A stretch of 64,000 nt of DNA from Clostridium tagluense. GTDB lineage: Bacteria; Bacillota; Clostridia; Clostridiales; Clostridiaceae. A program made the position numbers and the translations under genes. The DNA lies in contig NZ_BHYK01000009.1 of NCBI RefSeq assembly GCF_003865095.1, positions 1 through 64,000 on the forward strand. Reading direction: 5' to 3'. Of the stretch, positions 35,457 through 43,359 are shown piece by piece. The notes under the pieces are model-generated. The model made no database searches and was not told the origin of the DNA. It saw nothing but the letters and a program-made list of their open reading frames with translations. Numbering within the stretch: the stretch's first letter is position 1; each line of letters opens with the position of its first letter.

Positions 35457-36578
35457 ATGGAAGTTAAATTTTATACATCTACAAGAGAATATAATGAGAA
35501 AAAAGCGGAATTTGATAATGCTGTTCTAGGAGTTATGGAAAGAGGAACATTCATTCTTGGCAACGAGGTAACTAACTTTGAAAGTGCAGTTAAAGAATTT
35601 ACTGGAGCAAAATATGCAATTGGTGTGGCATCAGGTACAGATGCTTTAGTAATGGCTTCTGATATATTAGGTTTTAAAGATGGAAGAGAAGTAATAACAT
35701 CACCATTTACTTTCCTCGCTTCTACATCTTGCATTGCGAAGCATAGAGCAAAACCTGTATTTGTAGATATTGATGAAGAAACTTTTAGCATAGATGCAAA
35801 TAAAATAGAAGAAAAAATAACAAAGGATACAGCAGGAATTATTCCAATTCATTTATTTTCACAAATGGGTGATATGGACAAAATCATGGATATATCTAGT
35901 AGGAATAATCTAAGGGTTTTAGAAGACGCTGCAGAATCTTTCGGTATGAGATACAAAGGTAATGGATCAGAATACAAACATGCAGGTACTATAGGAGACC
36001 TTGGTGTATTCTCATTCTTCCCTACAAAGACTCTAGGAGCTTATGGCGATGCAGGTATGATTGTAACTAATGATGAAAACTTAGCACGTATTACTAAGAT
36101 GTACAGGGTTCATGGAGCATCTAGGAAGTATCATTATGATTTCATTGGGTATAATTCAAGATTGGATTCAATGCAAGCTGCTATATTACAAGTAAAAATA
36201 AAATATATAAATGAAGCAATTCAAAAAAGAGATCAGATTGCAAAATTATATATAGATAGATTACAAGATTGTGAGTTTATTAAAATACCTAAAATTAGTG
36301 GAAATCAAAAATCAGTTTATTATGTATTTAATGTATTAGCTGAAAGAAGAGATGAGCTATCAGAATACTTAAAATCAAATGAAATAGGAACTAGCATTTA
36401 TTATCCAATACCACTTCATCTGCAAAAATGCTTTGAATATTTAGGATACAAAAAAGGTGATTTCCCAGTAGCTGAAAGAACCGCAGATAATATCATTGCA
36501 CTTCCTATATATCCAGAGATAACTGTGGAAGAAGTAGAATTTGTTTGCGAAACTATAAGGAAATTCTATAAAAAATAG
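35457..36578 (+). CDS. DegT/DnrJ/EryC1-family sugar aminotransferase 2
   Basis: 373 residues, clearly a different subgroup from the upstream paralogue: GTFILGNEVTNFESAVKEF, YAIGVASGTDALVMASDIL, SPFTFLASTSCIAKH, RVLEDAAESFGM, PLP lysine in FSFFPTKTLGAYGDAGM (about Lys191), and a C-terminal SIYYPIPLHLQKCFEYLGY. FdtB/QdtB/WecE-like enzymes share these. Probably part of a two-gene operon that ends at a strong terminator. The pathway (surface polysaccharide or amino-sugar metabolite) is inferred. Confidence 0.92.
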   Translation: MEVKFYTSTREYNEKKAEFDNAVLGVMERGTFILGNEVTNFESAVKEFTGAKYAIGVASGTDALVMASDILGFKDGREVITSPFTFLASTSCIAKHRAKPVFVDIDEETFSIDANKIEEKITKDTAGIIPIHLFSQMGDMDKIMDISSRNNLRVLEDAAESFGMRYKGNGSEYKHAGTIGDLGVFSFFPTKTLGAYGDAGMIVTNDENLARITKMYRVHGASRKYHYDFIGYNSRLDSMQAAILQVKIKYINEAIQKRDQIAKLYIDRLQDCEFIKIPKISGNQKSVYYVFNVLAERRDELSEYLKSNEIGTSIYYPIPLHLQKCFEYLGYKKGDFPVAERTADNIIALPIYPEITVEEVEFVCETIRKFYKK

Positions 36579-36618
36579 TGGAATCCCATGAATATAGTTT
36601 ATGTTTTAAGAGTTTCCT

Positions 36619-36674
36619 AAACAAAAGAACATTCCATAATTAGTCTGACTAATTATGGAATGTTCTTTTGTTTT
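36619..36674 (+). terminator. Very long terminator hairpin after the aminotransferase pair
   Basis: A 26-bp perfect stem (36619-36644 with 36648-36673) with a three-base loop and a T-rich end. It is longer than usual for an intrinsic terminator. Confidence 0.85.
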
Positions 36675-36722
36675 GAAAGGTATAAAATTAAATATATATA
36701 AGTTATTAGAACTATAATTAGG

Positions 36723-36848
36723 TTGATATTAGAATTTGATGTAAGTATAATGAAACTAAGGTATAAATCCCCTTGTAGTGTTAGTTGAGGCAGGGTTGCA
36801 ATCATTTAACCGGAACCACTGAGGAGGCGCCAGTAGAGTTTTTACCTT
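36723..36848 (+). ncRNA. Promoter plus unidentified structured RNA leader
   Basis: A near-consensus promoter (TTGATA 36723-36728, 17 bases, TATAAT 36746-36751) predicts a start near 36757. The transcript would open with AAGGTA, which pairs with TACCTT at about 36842-36847 to close a ~90-nt domain. Inside it are GGTT...AACC, CCCT...AGGG and ACTG...CAGT helices and GC-rich, purine-rich single strands (GGAACC, TGAGGAGGCGCC) that stand out against the AT-rich background. I cannot match it to a known riboswitch class. It precedes a small coiled-coil gene by 90 bases. Confidence 0.5.
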
Positions 36849-36938
36849 AATACTAAATTTATTTATTACTATTATGCCATTTGTACAAAAGTAATGTATA
36901 ATGGATTTACTATAAATAAAGCTCAAAAGGAGATAATC

Positions 36939-37145
36939 ATGGATAATGAAATAAAAGAAATGTTAATACAAATGCAAAAAGATATCAAGGATATTAGTTT
37001 AAGGCTGGAGAACGTTGAAAAGAATCAAAGCAATGTGGCAAATGCTGAACATAAGAATTGGCATATGTTAGCGGATAAGTTAGGGCAATACGATTCCATA
37101 TTACATAAGCTTTATGGGAAAAAGAGTTCTGATAAAGAAAAATAG
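36939..37145 (+). CDS. Small coiled-coil protein (68 aa)
   Basis: 68 residues, almost all one amphipathic helix with heptad spacing: EIKEMLIQMQKDIKDISLRL, ENVEKNQSNVANAEHKN, DKLGQYDSILHKLYG, then a lysine-rich tail. Resembles short Clostridium proteins of unknown function with a WHMLADKLG segment. ATG 36939 follows AAAAGGAG; the frame extends upstream to 36894 without a ribosome site. It is preceded by the structured leader at 36757-36848 and followed by repeat copy 1 of the 110-bp cassette, which carries its terminator. Confidence 0.78.
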   Translation: MDNEIKEMLIQMQKDIKDISLRLENVEKNQSNVANAEHKNWHMLADKLGQYDSILHKLYGKKSSDKEK

Positions 37146-37206
37146 TAAGTCAAAAAAGTATTATGTACTTAATACTTTTATTACGTCATAAAATAAGTGT
37201 CTTTAG

Positions 37207-37316
37207 AAGAAGGGGTTTTATCATTTAGATAAGGCTCTTTCTTTTTTTATATGCTTAAGTTTAATACAGAACTGTATATGGGCTTTGCATAAGGGTATGC
37301 AGATGTTATAATTTAA
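37207..37316 (+). repeat. 110-bp direct repeat, copy 1 (terminator plus promoter cassette)
   Basis: Gapless match to 40068-40177 with about 12 mismatches (~89%). The left part is a terminator-like hairpin (TTTATC/GATAAA plus AAGAA/TTCTT arms) with T7 at about 37242-37248. The right part ends in a perfect TATAAT (37307-37312) with TTTGCA-like -35 sequence. The cassette sits directly upstream of the M29 peptidase gene. Confidence 0.85.
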
Positions 37317-37383
37317 ACATGTGAATTTAAACATAATATGGTATGATTGTTATATATTACACTTTTACTAGGGGGAGATTGGA

Positions 37384-39429
37384 ATGACATATACAAAGAA
37401 ATTTTATGAAGAAGAAAATAGTAAAATATTAGAGGGTTATGAAAAAGGGATTGAAAGAGTCAAAGAAATATGTTTAGAATCAGAAAAATGCTTAGAATCT
37501 AAGGAAGTTAATAATTTTTTTAGTCATGTAGGTAAATTTATATTAAAGCTTGCAGACATGGAAAGAAATTTAGATGAAGAATACTTTATATCCAAAAGTT
37601 TTGATGAATTAAAAAATGAAAATTATGATTTATATAAGGAACTTATTGGAGAAAATTATAACTTAAGCTATGCTAATCCTAAATATGCAGTTGAGATGTT
37701 AGGAGAAGGAGTAGGACAGCTTTTATCATCTTTTTACGTAAGAATAAGGAATGGAATATCCTCTGCCTTTAAAAATAGAATATTTAGCTTAGAGGAGAAT
37801 AACCAGATTTTTATTGATGTTTTTAACAGCATAAAGGCAAATGGTGTTGATTATAACCTAGTAAAAAATATAATTACAAAACCATTTCTTGATAGGGAAG
37901 CATTAATAAGAGATAGAAGATATTTTAATGAAGAAGGTTTGAATCCGAAATTTACATTATATACAGATACTGTGTTAAGTGTAGACCTTAAAGACTTAAG
38001 ATATTTATTTAGATTCGATAAATATATAAGTGAAAATGAAATAAGAATGGCAGAATTTCTCATAAAATATCCAATGGATAAGATTGAAATACTTTCAAAG
38101 TCAGTAGTTGAGGCGTTTTTAAGAGGCTTTATTGTAGAAAACAAAGATAGAGGAAATAGAAATGTAGTTAGATTGATTTACTCAGTAGGGCAGGAGGTAA
38201 TTATAAAACAGCTTGTTTCGCAGTTCAAGGGTCAAGGTTTTGAATGTGTACTTCAAGAAGTAGATTCAACAAGTCCAAATAAGCAGTACCATTATGATCA
38301 TAGATTCGATAATTCCTTATATTTAGATGAAGTATACACAAAATTAAAGGAAGAAACCTATGATATTGGATTTAAGCTAACAGAACAGTATATTAATATG
38401 AGTTGCGGTCCAATGATATTTGAAAGCTTTGGAGAAAAAGCATTTTCACCTGAAAATAAAAAGGAATCTCTTAAATTATCAGAAAAGCAGGAAGAATTAA
38501 AGAGAACTCATGAAAATAATTTAGATCAAATATATGAGAAATATGAGCCTAATGATAAAACTAGTTTTTGTATAGTGGCTTTGCCAAATCCTGAAATAGG
38601 CGAAGATTTTGAAAATATATTTGAGGATACCCTTAAAATTAATATGATGGACAATAAACATCATGAGGATATTCAGCAAAAAATAATTGACATTCTTGAT
38701 AAAGGTGAATATGTTCATGTAGTTGGTAAAAACGGAAATCAAACAGATATTAAGGTGAAGCTACCAGAAATAAAAAATCCTCAAAGTGAAACTAACTTTG
38801 TAAACTGTGTTGCAGATGTAAATATACCGCTGGGAGAAGTTTTTACAACCCCACAGCTTAAAGGAACTAATGGACTTCTTCATCTTCAAGATGTATTTTT
38901 AGGACTTAAATATAAGAATTTGAAGCTTACCTTTAAAGATGGATATGTGGTTGATTATACTTGTAGTAATTTTAATAATGAAAAGGATAATAGGGAATAT
39001 GTGAAGGAAAATTTAATGGAATGTCACAAGGAGCTTCCTCTTGGAGAGTTTGCAATTGGAACAAATACAGAAGCATACGTAATGGCACAAAAATATGGAA
39101 TAATTGAGGTTCTTCCAATACTTATTATAGAAAAAATGGGTCCGCATTTTGCAATTGGTGACACTTGCTTTAGCTGGGTAGAGGATTTACCAGTTTATAA
39201 TATGTTGGATAAAAAAGAGATTGTTGCAAGGGATAATGAGAAATCTATCTTAAGAAAAGAAGATATAAACAAGGCTTATACAGGGGTTCATACGGATATA
39301 ACAATACCATATGAAGAGATTGGGTTTATAGCTGTTATAACAAAGGATGGAAATAAAATTGATATCATAAGAGATGGAAGATTCGTACTTGAAGGAACAT
39401 CAGAATTGAATAAGCCTCTTGATAGATAA
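37384..39429 (+). CDS. M29-family aminopeptidase with long N-terminal extension
   Basis: 681 residues, against ~370-410 for ordinary M29 (aminopeptidase T/AmpS). The C-terminal ~230 residues carry the catalytic signatures: ADVNIPLGEVFTTPQLKGT near 480 (metal-binding Glu), GEFAIGTNTEAYVMAQKYG, and EKMGPHFAIGDTCFSW near 585 (metal-binding His and Asp). The first ~370 residues (helical, acidic; KKFYEEENSKILEGYEKGI) are not in standard members and I do not recognise them. ATG follows GGGGGAG. It is driven by cassette copy 1, the same promoter type as the GNAT operon, which suggests a shared peptide-processing role. Confidence 0.85.
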   Translation: MTYTKKFYEEENSKILEGYEKGIERVKEICLESEKCLESKEVNNFFSHVGKFILKLADMERNLDEEYFISKSFDELKNENYDLYKELIGENYNLSYANPKYAVEMLGEGVGQLLSSFYVRIRNGISSAFKNRIFSLEENNQIFIDVFNSIKANGVDYNLVKNIITKPFLDREALIRDRRYFNEEGLNPKFTLYTDTVLSVDLKDLRYLFRFDKYISENEIRMAEFLIKYPMDKIEILSKSVVEAFLRGFIVENKDRGNRNVVRLIYSVGQEVIIKQLVSQFKGQGFECVLQEVDSTSPNKQYHYDHRFDNSLYLDEVYTKLKEETYDIGFKLTEQYINMSCGPMIFESFGEKAFSPENKKESLKLSEKQEELKRTHENNLDQIYEKYEPNDKTSFCIVALPNPEIGEDFENIFEDTLKINMMDNKHHEDIQQKIIDILDKGEYVHVVGKNGNQTDIKVKLPEIKNPQSETNFVNCVADVNIPLGEVFTTPQLKGTNGLLHLQDVFLGLKYKNLKLTFKDGYVVDYTCSNFNNEKDNREYVKENLMECHKELPLGEFAIGTNTEAYVMAQKYGIIEVLPILIIEKMGPHFAIGDTCFSWVEDLPVYNMLDKKEIVARDNEKSILRKEDINKAYTGVHTDITIPYEEIGFIAVITKDGNKIDIIRDGRFVLEGTSELNKPLDR

Positions 39430-39443
39430 GTATGTTTAATAAT

Positions 39444-39471
39444 TTGCAATTAAAACTAAATATGTTAAAAT
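39444..39471 (+). promoter_or_regulatory. Promoter of the leader peptide/CD3324-family unit
   Basis: TTGCAA (39444-39449), 16 bases, TAAAAT (39466-39471), about 48 bases before the leader peptide start. Confidence 0.5.
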
Positions 39472-39519
39472 GTTAAAAAGAATGTAAAATATAAGTTTAT
39501 TATAAGGGGAGGTGCTATT

Positions 39520-39585
39520 ATGAGTCTTTATATGTTTCATACATTTTTTAACTCTGTTGCAAATGCTCCAAGCAAAGACTACTAA
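39520..39585 (+). CDS. 21-residue leader peptide
   Basis: ATG 39520 follows a strong GGGGAGG (39506-39512) and encodes 21 residues (MSLYMFHTFF, then NSVANAPSKDY), ending at TAA 39585. The last seven codons lie inside two competing RNA helices, the layout of ribosome-mediated attenuators. No run of one amino acid's codons is seen, so a ribosome-targeting drug or a general translation signal is likelier to be sensed than a single amino acid. Confidence 0.72.
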   Translation: MSLYMFHTFFNSVANAPSKDY

Positions 39586-39726
39586 AATTAAGTTATGTTT
39601 TGCTTGGAGCTTAATTAAAAAAACAATATGAATTAAGCTAAATAAAATTCAGTAAACTAAATAAAAAATAGACATAACTAACACAGTAGAGCATTTTAAA
39701 GTGCCTATGTAGTCTTTGCTTTTTTC
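39565..39726 (+). promoter_or_regulatory. Translation-linked attenuator with mutually exclusive helices
   Basis: Helix 1: GCTCCAAGCAAA (39565-39576) with its exact complement 39599-39610. Helix 2: AAGCAAAGACTAC (39570-39582) with its exact complement 39709-39721, followed by T to 39725, so it has terminator form. The two share 39570-39576 and cannot coexist. The shared strand is the end of the leader peptide gene, so ribosome position would decide the fold and whether the CD3324-family gene is transcribed. Confidence 0.7.
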
Positions 39727-39757
39727 CAAGTATTAAAATATGAGGAGGAGCAAGGAA

Positions 39758-40036
39758 ATGAGATATTCTAAAGCACAAAATGTGTTGCCAGAGGAGATAG
39801 TAAAAATAATTCAAGAATATGTAGATGGGGAATACTTATATATCCCTAGAAAAAATGGAAATGAAAAAGCTTGGGGCGAGAAAAATGGAACAAGGAAGAG
39901 CCTTAAACATAGAAATGTTGAAATTTTCAATAAGCATATTGAGGGCGCTAGTCTTATAGAGCTAGCCAATCAATATTATCTTTCAGAAAAAAGTATAAGA
40001 AGAATAGTAAGTCAAGAAAAAGCATTATGCGCATAA
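39758..40036 (+). CDS. CD3324-family (Mor-like) DNA-binding protein
   Basis: 92 residues from ATG 39758, seven bases after GGAGGAG. The pattern RYSKAQNVLPEEIVKIIQEY, DGEYLYIPRKNGNEKAWGE, then IFNKHIEGASLIELANQYY and LSEKSIRRIVSQEK matches the CD3324 family of Mor transcription-activator-like helix-turn-helix proteins. It is controlled by the leader peptide attenuator and lies between the M29 gene and the GNAT operon, so it is the natural candidate to act on the duplicated cassettes at 37207 and 40068. Targets are inferred. Confidence 0.85.
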   Translation: MRYSKAQNVLPEEIVKIIQEYVDGEYLYIPRKNGNEKAWGEKNGTRKSLKHRNVEIFNKHIEGASLIELANQYYLSEKSIRRIVSQEKALCA

Positions 40037-40067
40037 ATAATATATGGGATAAGATAAATATAGTGAA

Positions 40068-40177
40068 AAGAAAGGATTTTATCATTTAGATAAAGTTCTT
40101 TCTTTTTTTATATGCTTAAGTTTAATACAGAACTGTTTATGGGCTTTGAGTAATAATATGCAGGTGGTATAATTTAA
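40068..40177 (+). repeat. 110-bp direct repeat, copy 2 (terminator plus promoter cassette)
   Basis: Second copy of the cassette at 37207-37316, same length, no gaps. The hairpin and T7 end the CD3324-family transcript, and TATAAT (40168-40173) starts the GNAT-M3-ABC operon 76 bases downstream. Differences between copies concentrate in the spacer between -35 and -10 regions. Confidence 0.85.
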
Positions 40178-40248
40178 CAAGGGAAATTATAAAAAGAATA
40201 CGGCGACAATTTCATATATTATAGGTTTTCAACAGGGGGGCGAAGATT

Positions 40249-43200
40249 ATGGAAGGTTTAAAAATTGTAGAATACACTCCATCCTATGCAAAGGCTGTTG
40301 CAGAAATGTGGCAGAAAAGTACTGAAGGATGGAATGGTGAAAATGGCAACGAAACAGAGGAAACAGTACTGGCTGCGCATGCATTTTCAACGGACATAAA
40401 TACATATCTTGCTATACTTGGGGATGAGGTACTTGGGTACTGTGCATTTTCAAGGTATGTAAAGGACGAGGGAGCTCTACATATTAGGTGCTTAAATGCT
40501 AGATATGATTATCATGGAAGGGGAATTGGAAAGGCACTTGTTAAGAAATCAGTAGAAAGAACCATTGAACTTAAGTGGCCTCGTCTTGATATATATACAT
40601 GGGCAGCCAACACAAAAGCAATACCTTTATACAAAAGGTGCGGATATTTCCTTGAAAACAGGCAGGATACTACTCATCTTATGAATTTTATTCCGACTGT
40701 GATGCATACAGAGGCAGTGAAAGATTATTTTAAGGATGTAGATTGGTACGATGACATGAAAAGAACGATGAATATAGAACCAGATGGAAGAGTGGAAAAT
40801 GGTTTTGATTTTTATGAGTATTATTGGGACAAGAATGGGGAAAAGCTTAGGATGGAATTTGAAAGAAGGGGTAGAGGGTTAAGACTTATTGAAACAGATG
40901 ATTATATGATTTCCCTGTCTGCGGCTTCACAACATCTGATTTTGGGTAGGAGCTACAAGGCTACCTATGAAATTATTAATAAAACAGGTAACCAATTAAA
41001 TGTTGAAATAATAGGTAAGGATGATAAGAACATTAAATTTTCATTAAATAAAAAAATTCAGGTTATTGAAAAAGAAATAATTGAAGGAGAATTTTATTTA
41101 TCAGAAATTGTGGAGGAGTTTGGTGATTTTAAAACTCATCCAGGAGTTGTAGCTGAGGTTTTCATAAATGGTAAGAAGGCGCTATTTAAGCTTGGAATAG
41201 TTCCTAAATTCCCAGCAGAAATATCTTTAGCATGTGATGACTTAGAAAGGTTCAGTGAAGAAACTTTCAATATGTATATTGACATTGAAAGCTATATTAA
41301 TGAGAATGGAATATTTGAATTTGAGCTTCCTGAATGTAGCGATATAGAGTTCTCTAAAAGAATATTTAAAATTGAGATGACAAAAAACCAGAAAGCTTCA
41401 ATACCTGTAGAGTGTATATTGAAAAAGCCATCTATTTATGGAGTAGAACTTGATATTAAGGTAGCATTAGAATCAGGAGGGAATATTCAGTTTAAAAAGA
41501 ATGTTGCAGTAATTTTCAGAGGACGTAACTCTTCATTTGGTGGAGAAATTGATGGAAAATATGTAATTGTAAATGGTGTATATAAACTAACACTCCACAA
41601 AAATTATAATAAAGTAGAAATATTTGTAGGAGAAAAGAAAAAAAATACGTATATAGTATACCCAAAGCTTGGAATGCCATATTCTGAAGAGTTTAGTAGC
41701 ATGTTGGCTCGCAATGTTAAATGGTATTTCGAAAATGAGAAAATGGTCTTGAGTGGTGAGTATGTTTCAAATAATTTTAATAATGTAATAGTTAGAACTA
41801 TATTTAGAATATCCAATAACGGTATATTTGAACATTTTTATGAAATAATTAATACTTCTACTGAAGAAACTCATGAGGATATATATATTAAGCAAACTCT
41901 TCACTATAGAATTGAAGGAGCATCAATTCCATATGACAATAAGATTATACATGACACAGAACCTCGTATGGATGATATTGGGTATTATAATGGTGAGAAA
42001 ATCACTGAAAATTGGATATTCTCAAATAGAGAAGAGAAAACTGAAAGCTTAATATGGCCACAGAATTTAAAGCTTGAGTATGATGGATGGTTTATAAATT
42101 TTAAACATAGTATTGGTAAAATAAAAGGTGGTGAAGTAAAGGTTACGGAGCCTGTTTATTTAGCTTTTTCAACATTTAGCAATAGGAATGAAGCAAGAAG
42201 ATTTGCTCTAAAATCAAATGATGCAAATGATATAAGTTCTGCTGAAGATTTTGAGATAGATGTTAACAATAAGAATCCATTTGTAAATGAGTACTTTAAT
42301 ATAAATATTATTGAGAATAGAGAACTTTCATATAATGGAGAAATAATTGTTAAATCAAAAAATAACTTCTTTGATGATGTTCATGTGAAACTTCAAGATG
42401 AGGTAAACAAAATTAGTATTCCAATTTATGCAGGAAAGGGATTTGAAAATGATCTGATTTACGTACAGAGCAATTTTAGCACAGTTAGTTTTGAAAGAAA
42501 AGTACCTGTATTCTATGTTAAAAATATGGAATTCAAATCTCAGGTAACACAGGAAAAGGGACTTACGGTTTACTCAATAAGTAATGGAGTTATGAATATT
42601 AAGGCATCTCCTGAATTCGGAACAGGTATATTCTCTCTTCAATTTATGGGCAGGGAATGGCTTGATAATTCATTTCCCAGTGCAGAACCAAGAACGTGGT
42701 ATAATCCATGGTTTGGTGGAATTCAAAACCTACCAGAGGATTTAATCGAAAATGCAAGAATACTCCTTAAGGAGAATATTGAAGTGGAGTTTGCCCTAAA
42801 AGTTGATACACTAGGGAATAGATGGAAAGGTATCAAAACCAGCATGTGTTTTGCTCATGAAGAGGACTACAAGGGACTTAGAATAAATCAATACTTTTTA
42901 ATGATGCCAGGAGTTCCTATTCTTTTAATCATGACTGAATTAATTAATAATATGAATAAATACATGGATAGTAATATAATTACAAATGTAGCATTTTTTA
43001 AAACTGATGAGGAAATAAAAAACAGCTGGGTAAGTGTTAAAAACTATCAAGGAGATATTAATAAGTACAGAGCTGGTATAAGGACTTATGATATATATCC
43101 AAAATCATCACCTCTTTTTGGTTGCGATGATTTAGAATATAAAATTCAAGTAAATATGGATTTTAATGAATATGCTCAGTGGAATTATTTAAGCACTAAG

Positions 43201-43341
43201 GACTTAGCGTGCTTTAATAGAAAGAATGTATCCTTAGCCCCAGGTCAAAGAAAGCTTTTACCTAATGTATTTTATACCTTTACAAAGGATCATGTATCAG
43301 ACAAGCTTCTTAAAAACTTTCAAAATGTAAGATTCGAATAG
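40249..43341 (+). CDS. Giant GNAT acetyltransferase fused to beta-sandwich domains (1030 aa)
   Basis: Residues 1-150 are a GNAT acetyltransferase: KIVEYTPSYAKAVAEMWQKS, YLAILGDEVLGYCAFSRYV, the acetyl-CoA loop YHGRGIGKALVKKSVER near 87-103, and NTKAIPLYKRCGYFLENRQ. About 880 residues follow, with no signal peptide: beta-rich Ig/CARDB-like repeats and a C-terminal region (MNIKASPEFGTGIFSLQFMG, YNPWFGGIQNLPEDLIENA) that resembles galactose-mutarotase-like carbohydrate folds. The start follows AGGGGGCG. First gene of an operon with an M3 peptidase and two ABC exporter subunits, 18 bases from the next ATG. It may acetylate and recognise a glycosylated or peptide compound; this is inference. Confidence 0.8.
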   Translation: MEGLKIVEYTPSYAKAVAEMWQKSTEGWNGENGNETEETVLAAHAFSTDINTYLAILGDEVLGYCAFSRYVKDEGALHIRCLNARYDYHGRGIGKALVKKSVERTIELKWPRLDIYTWAANTKAIPLYKRCGYFLENRQDTTHLMNFIPTVMHTEAVKDYFKDVDWYDDMKRTMNIEPDGRVENGFDFYEYYWDKNGEKLRMEFERRGRGLRLIETDDYMISLSAASQHLILGRSYKATYEIINKTGNQLNVEIIGKDDKNIKFSLNKKIQVIEKEIIEGEFYLSEIVEEFGDFKTHPGVVAEVFINGKKALFKLGIVPKFPAEISLACDDLERFSEETFNMYIDIESYINENGIFEFELPECSDIEFSKRIFKIEMTKNQKASIPVECILKKPSIYGVELDIKVALESGGNIQFKKNVAVIFRGRNSSFGGEIDGKYVIVNGVYKLTLHKNYNKVEIFVGEKKKNTYIVYPKLGMPYSEEFSSMLARNVKWYFENEKMVLSGEYVSNNFNNVIVRTIFRISNNGIFEHFYEIINTSTEETHEDIYIKQTLHYRIEGASIPYDNKIIHDTEPRMDDIGYYNGEKITENWIFSNREEKTESLIWPQNLKLEYDGWFINFKHSIGKIKGGEVKVTEPVYLAFSTFSNRNEARRFALKSNDANDISSAEDFEIDVNNKNPFVNEYFNINIIENRELSYNGEIIVKSKNNFFDDVHVKLQDEVNKISIPIYAGKGFENDLIYVQSNFSTVSFERKVPVFYVKNMEFKSQVTQEKGLTVYSISNGVMNIKASPEFGTGIFSLQFMGREWLDNSFPSAEPRTWYNPWFGGIQNLPEDLIENARILLKENIEVEFALKVDTLGNRWKGIKTSMCFAHEEDYKGLRINQYFLMMPGVPILLIMTELINNMNKYMDSNIITNVAFFKTDEEIKNSWVSVKNYQGDINKYRAGIRTYDIYPKSSPLFGCDDLEYKIQVNMDFNEYAQWNYLSTKDLACFNRKNVSLAPGQRKLLPNVFYTFTKDHVSDKLLKNFQNVRFE

Positions 43342-43359
43342 AAAAAGGTGGATAATTTA

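Noticed and set aside
37207-40177. The 110-bp repeats as ends of a transposon carrying M29 and the regulator
   Set aside because: They are direct repeats made of a terminator and promoter, with no transposase, terminal inverted repeats or target duplication visible. Duplication of a control region is simpler.
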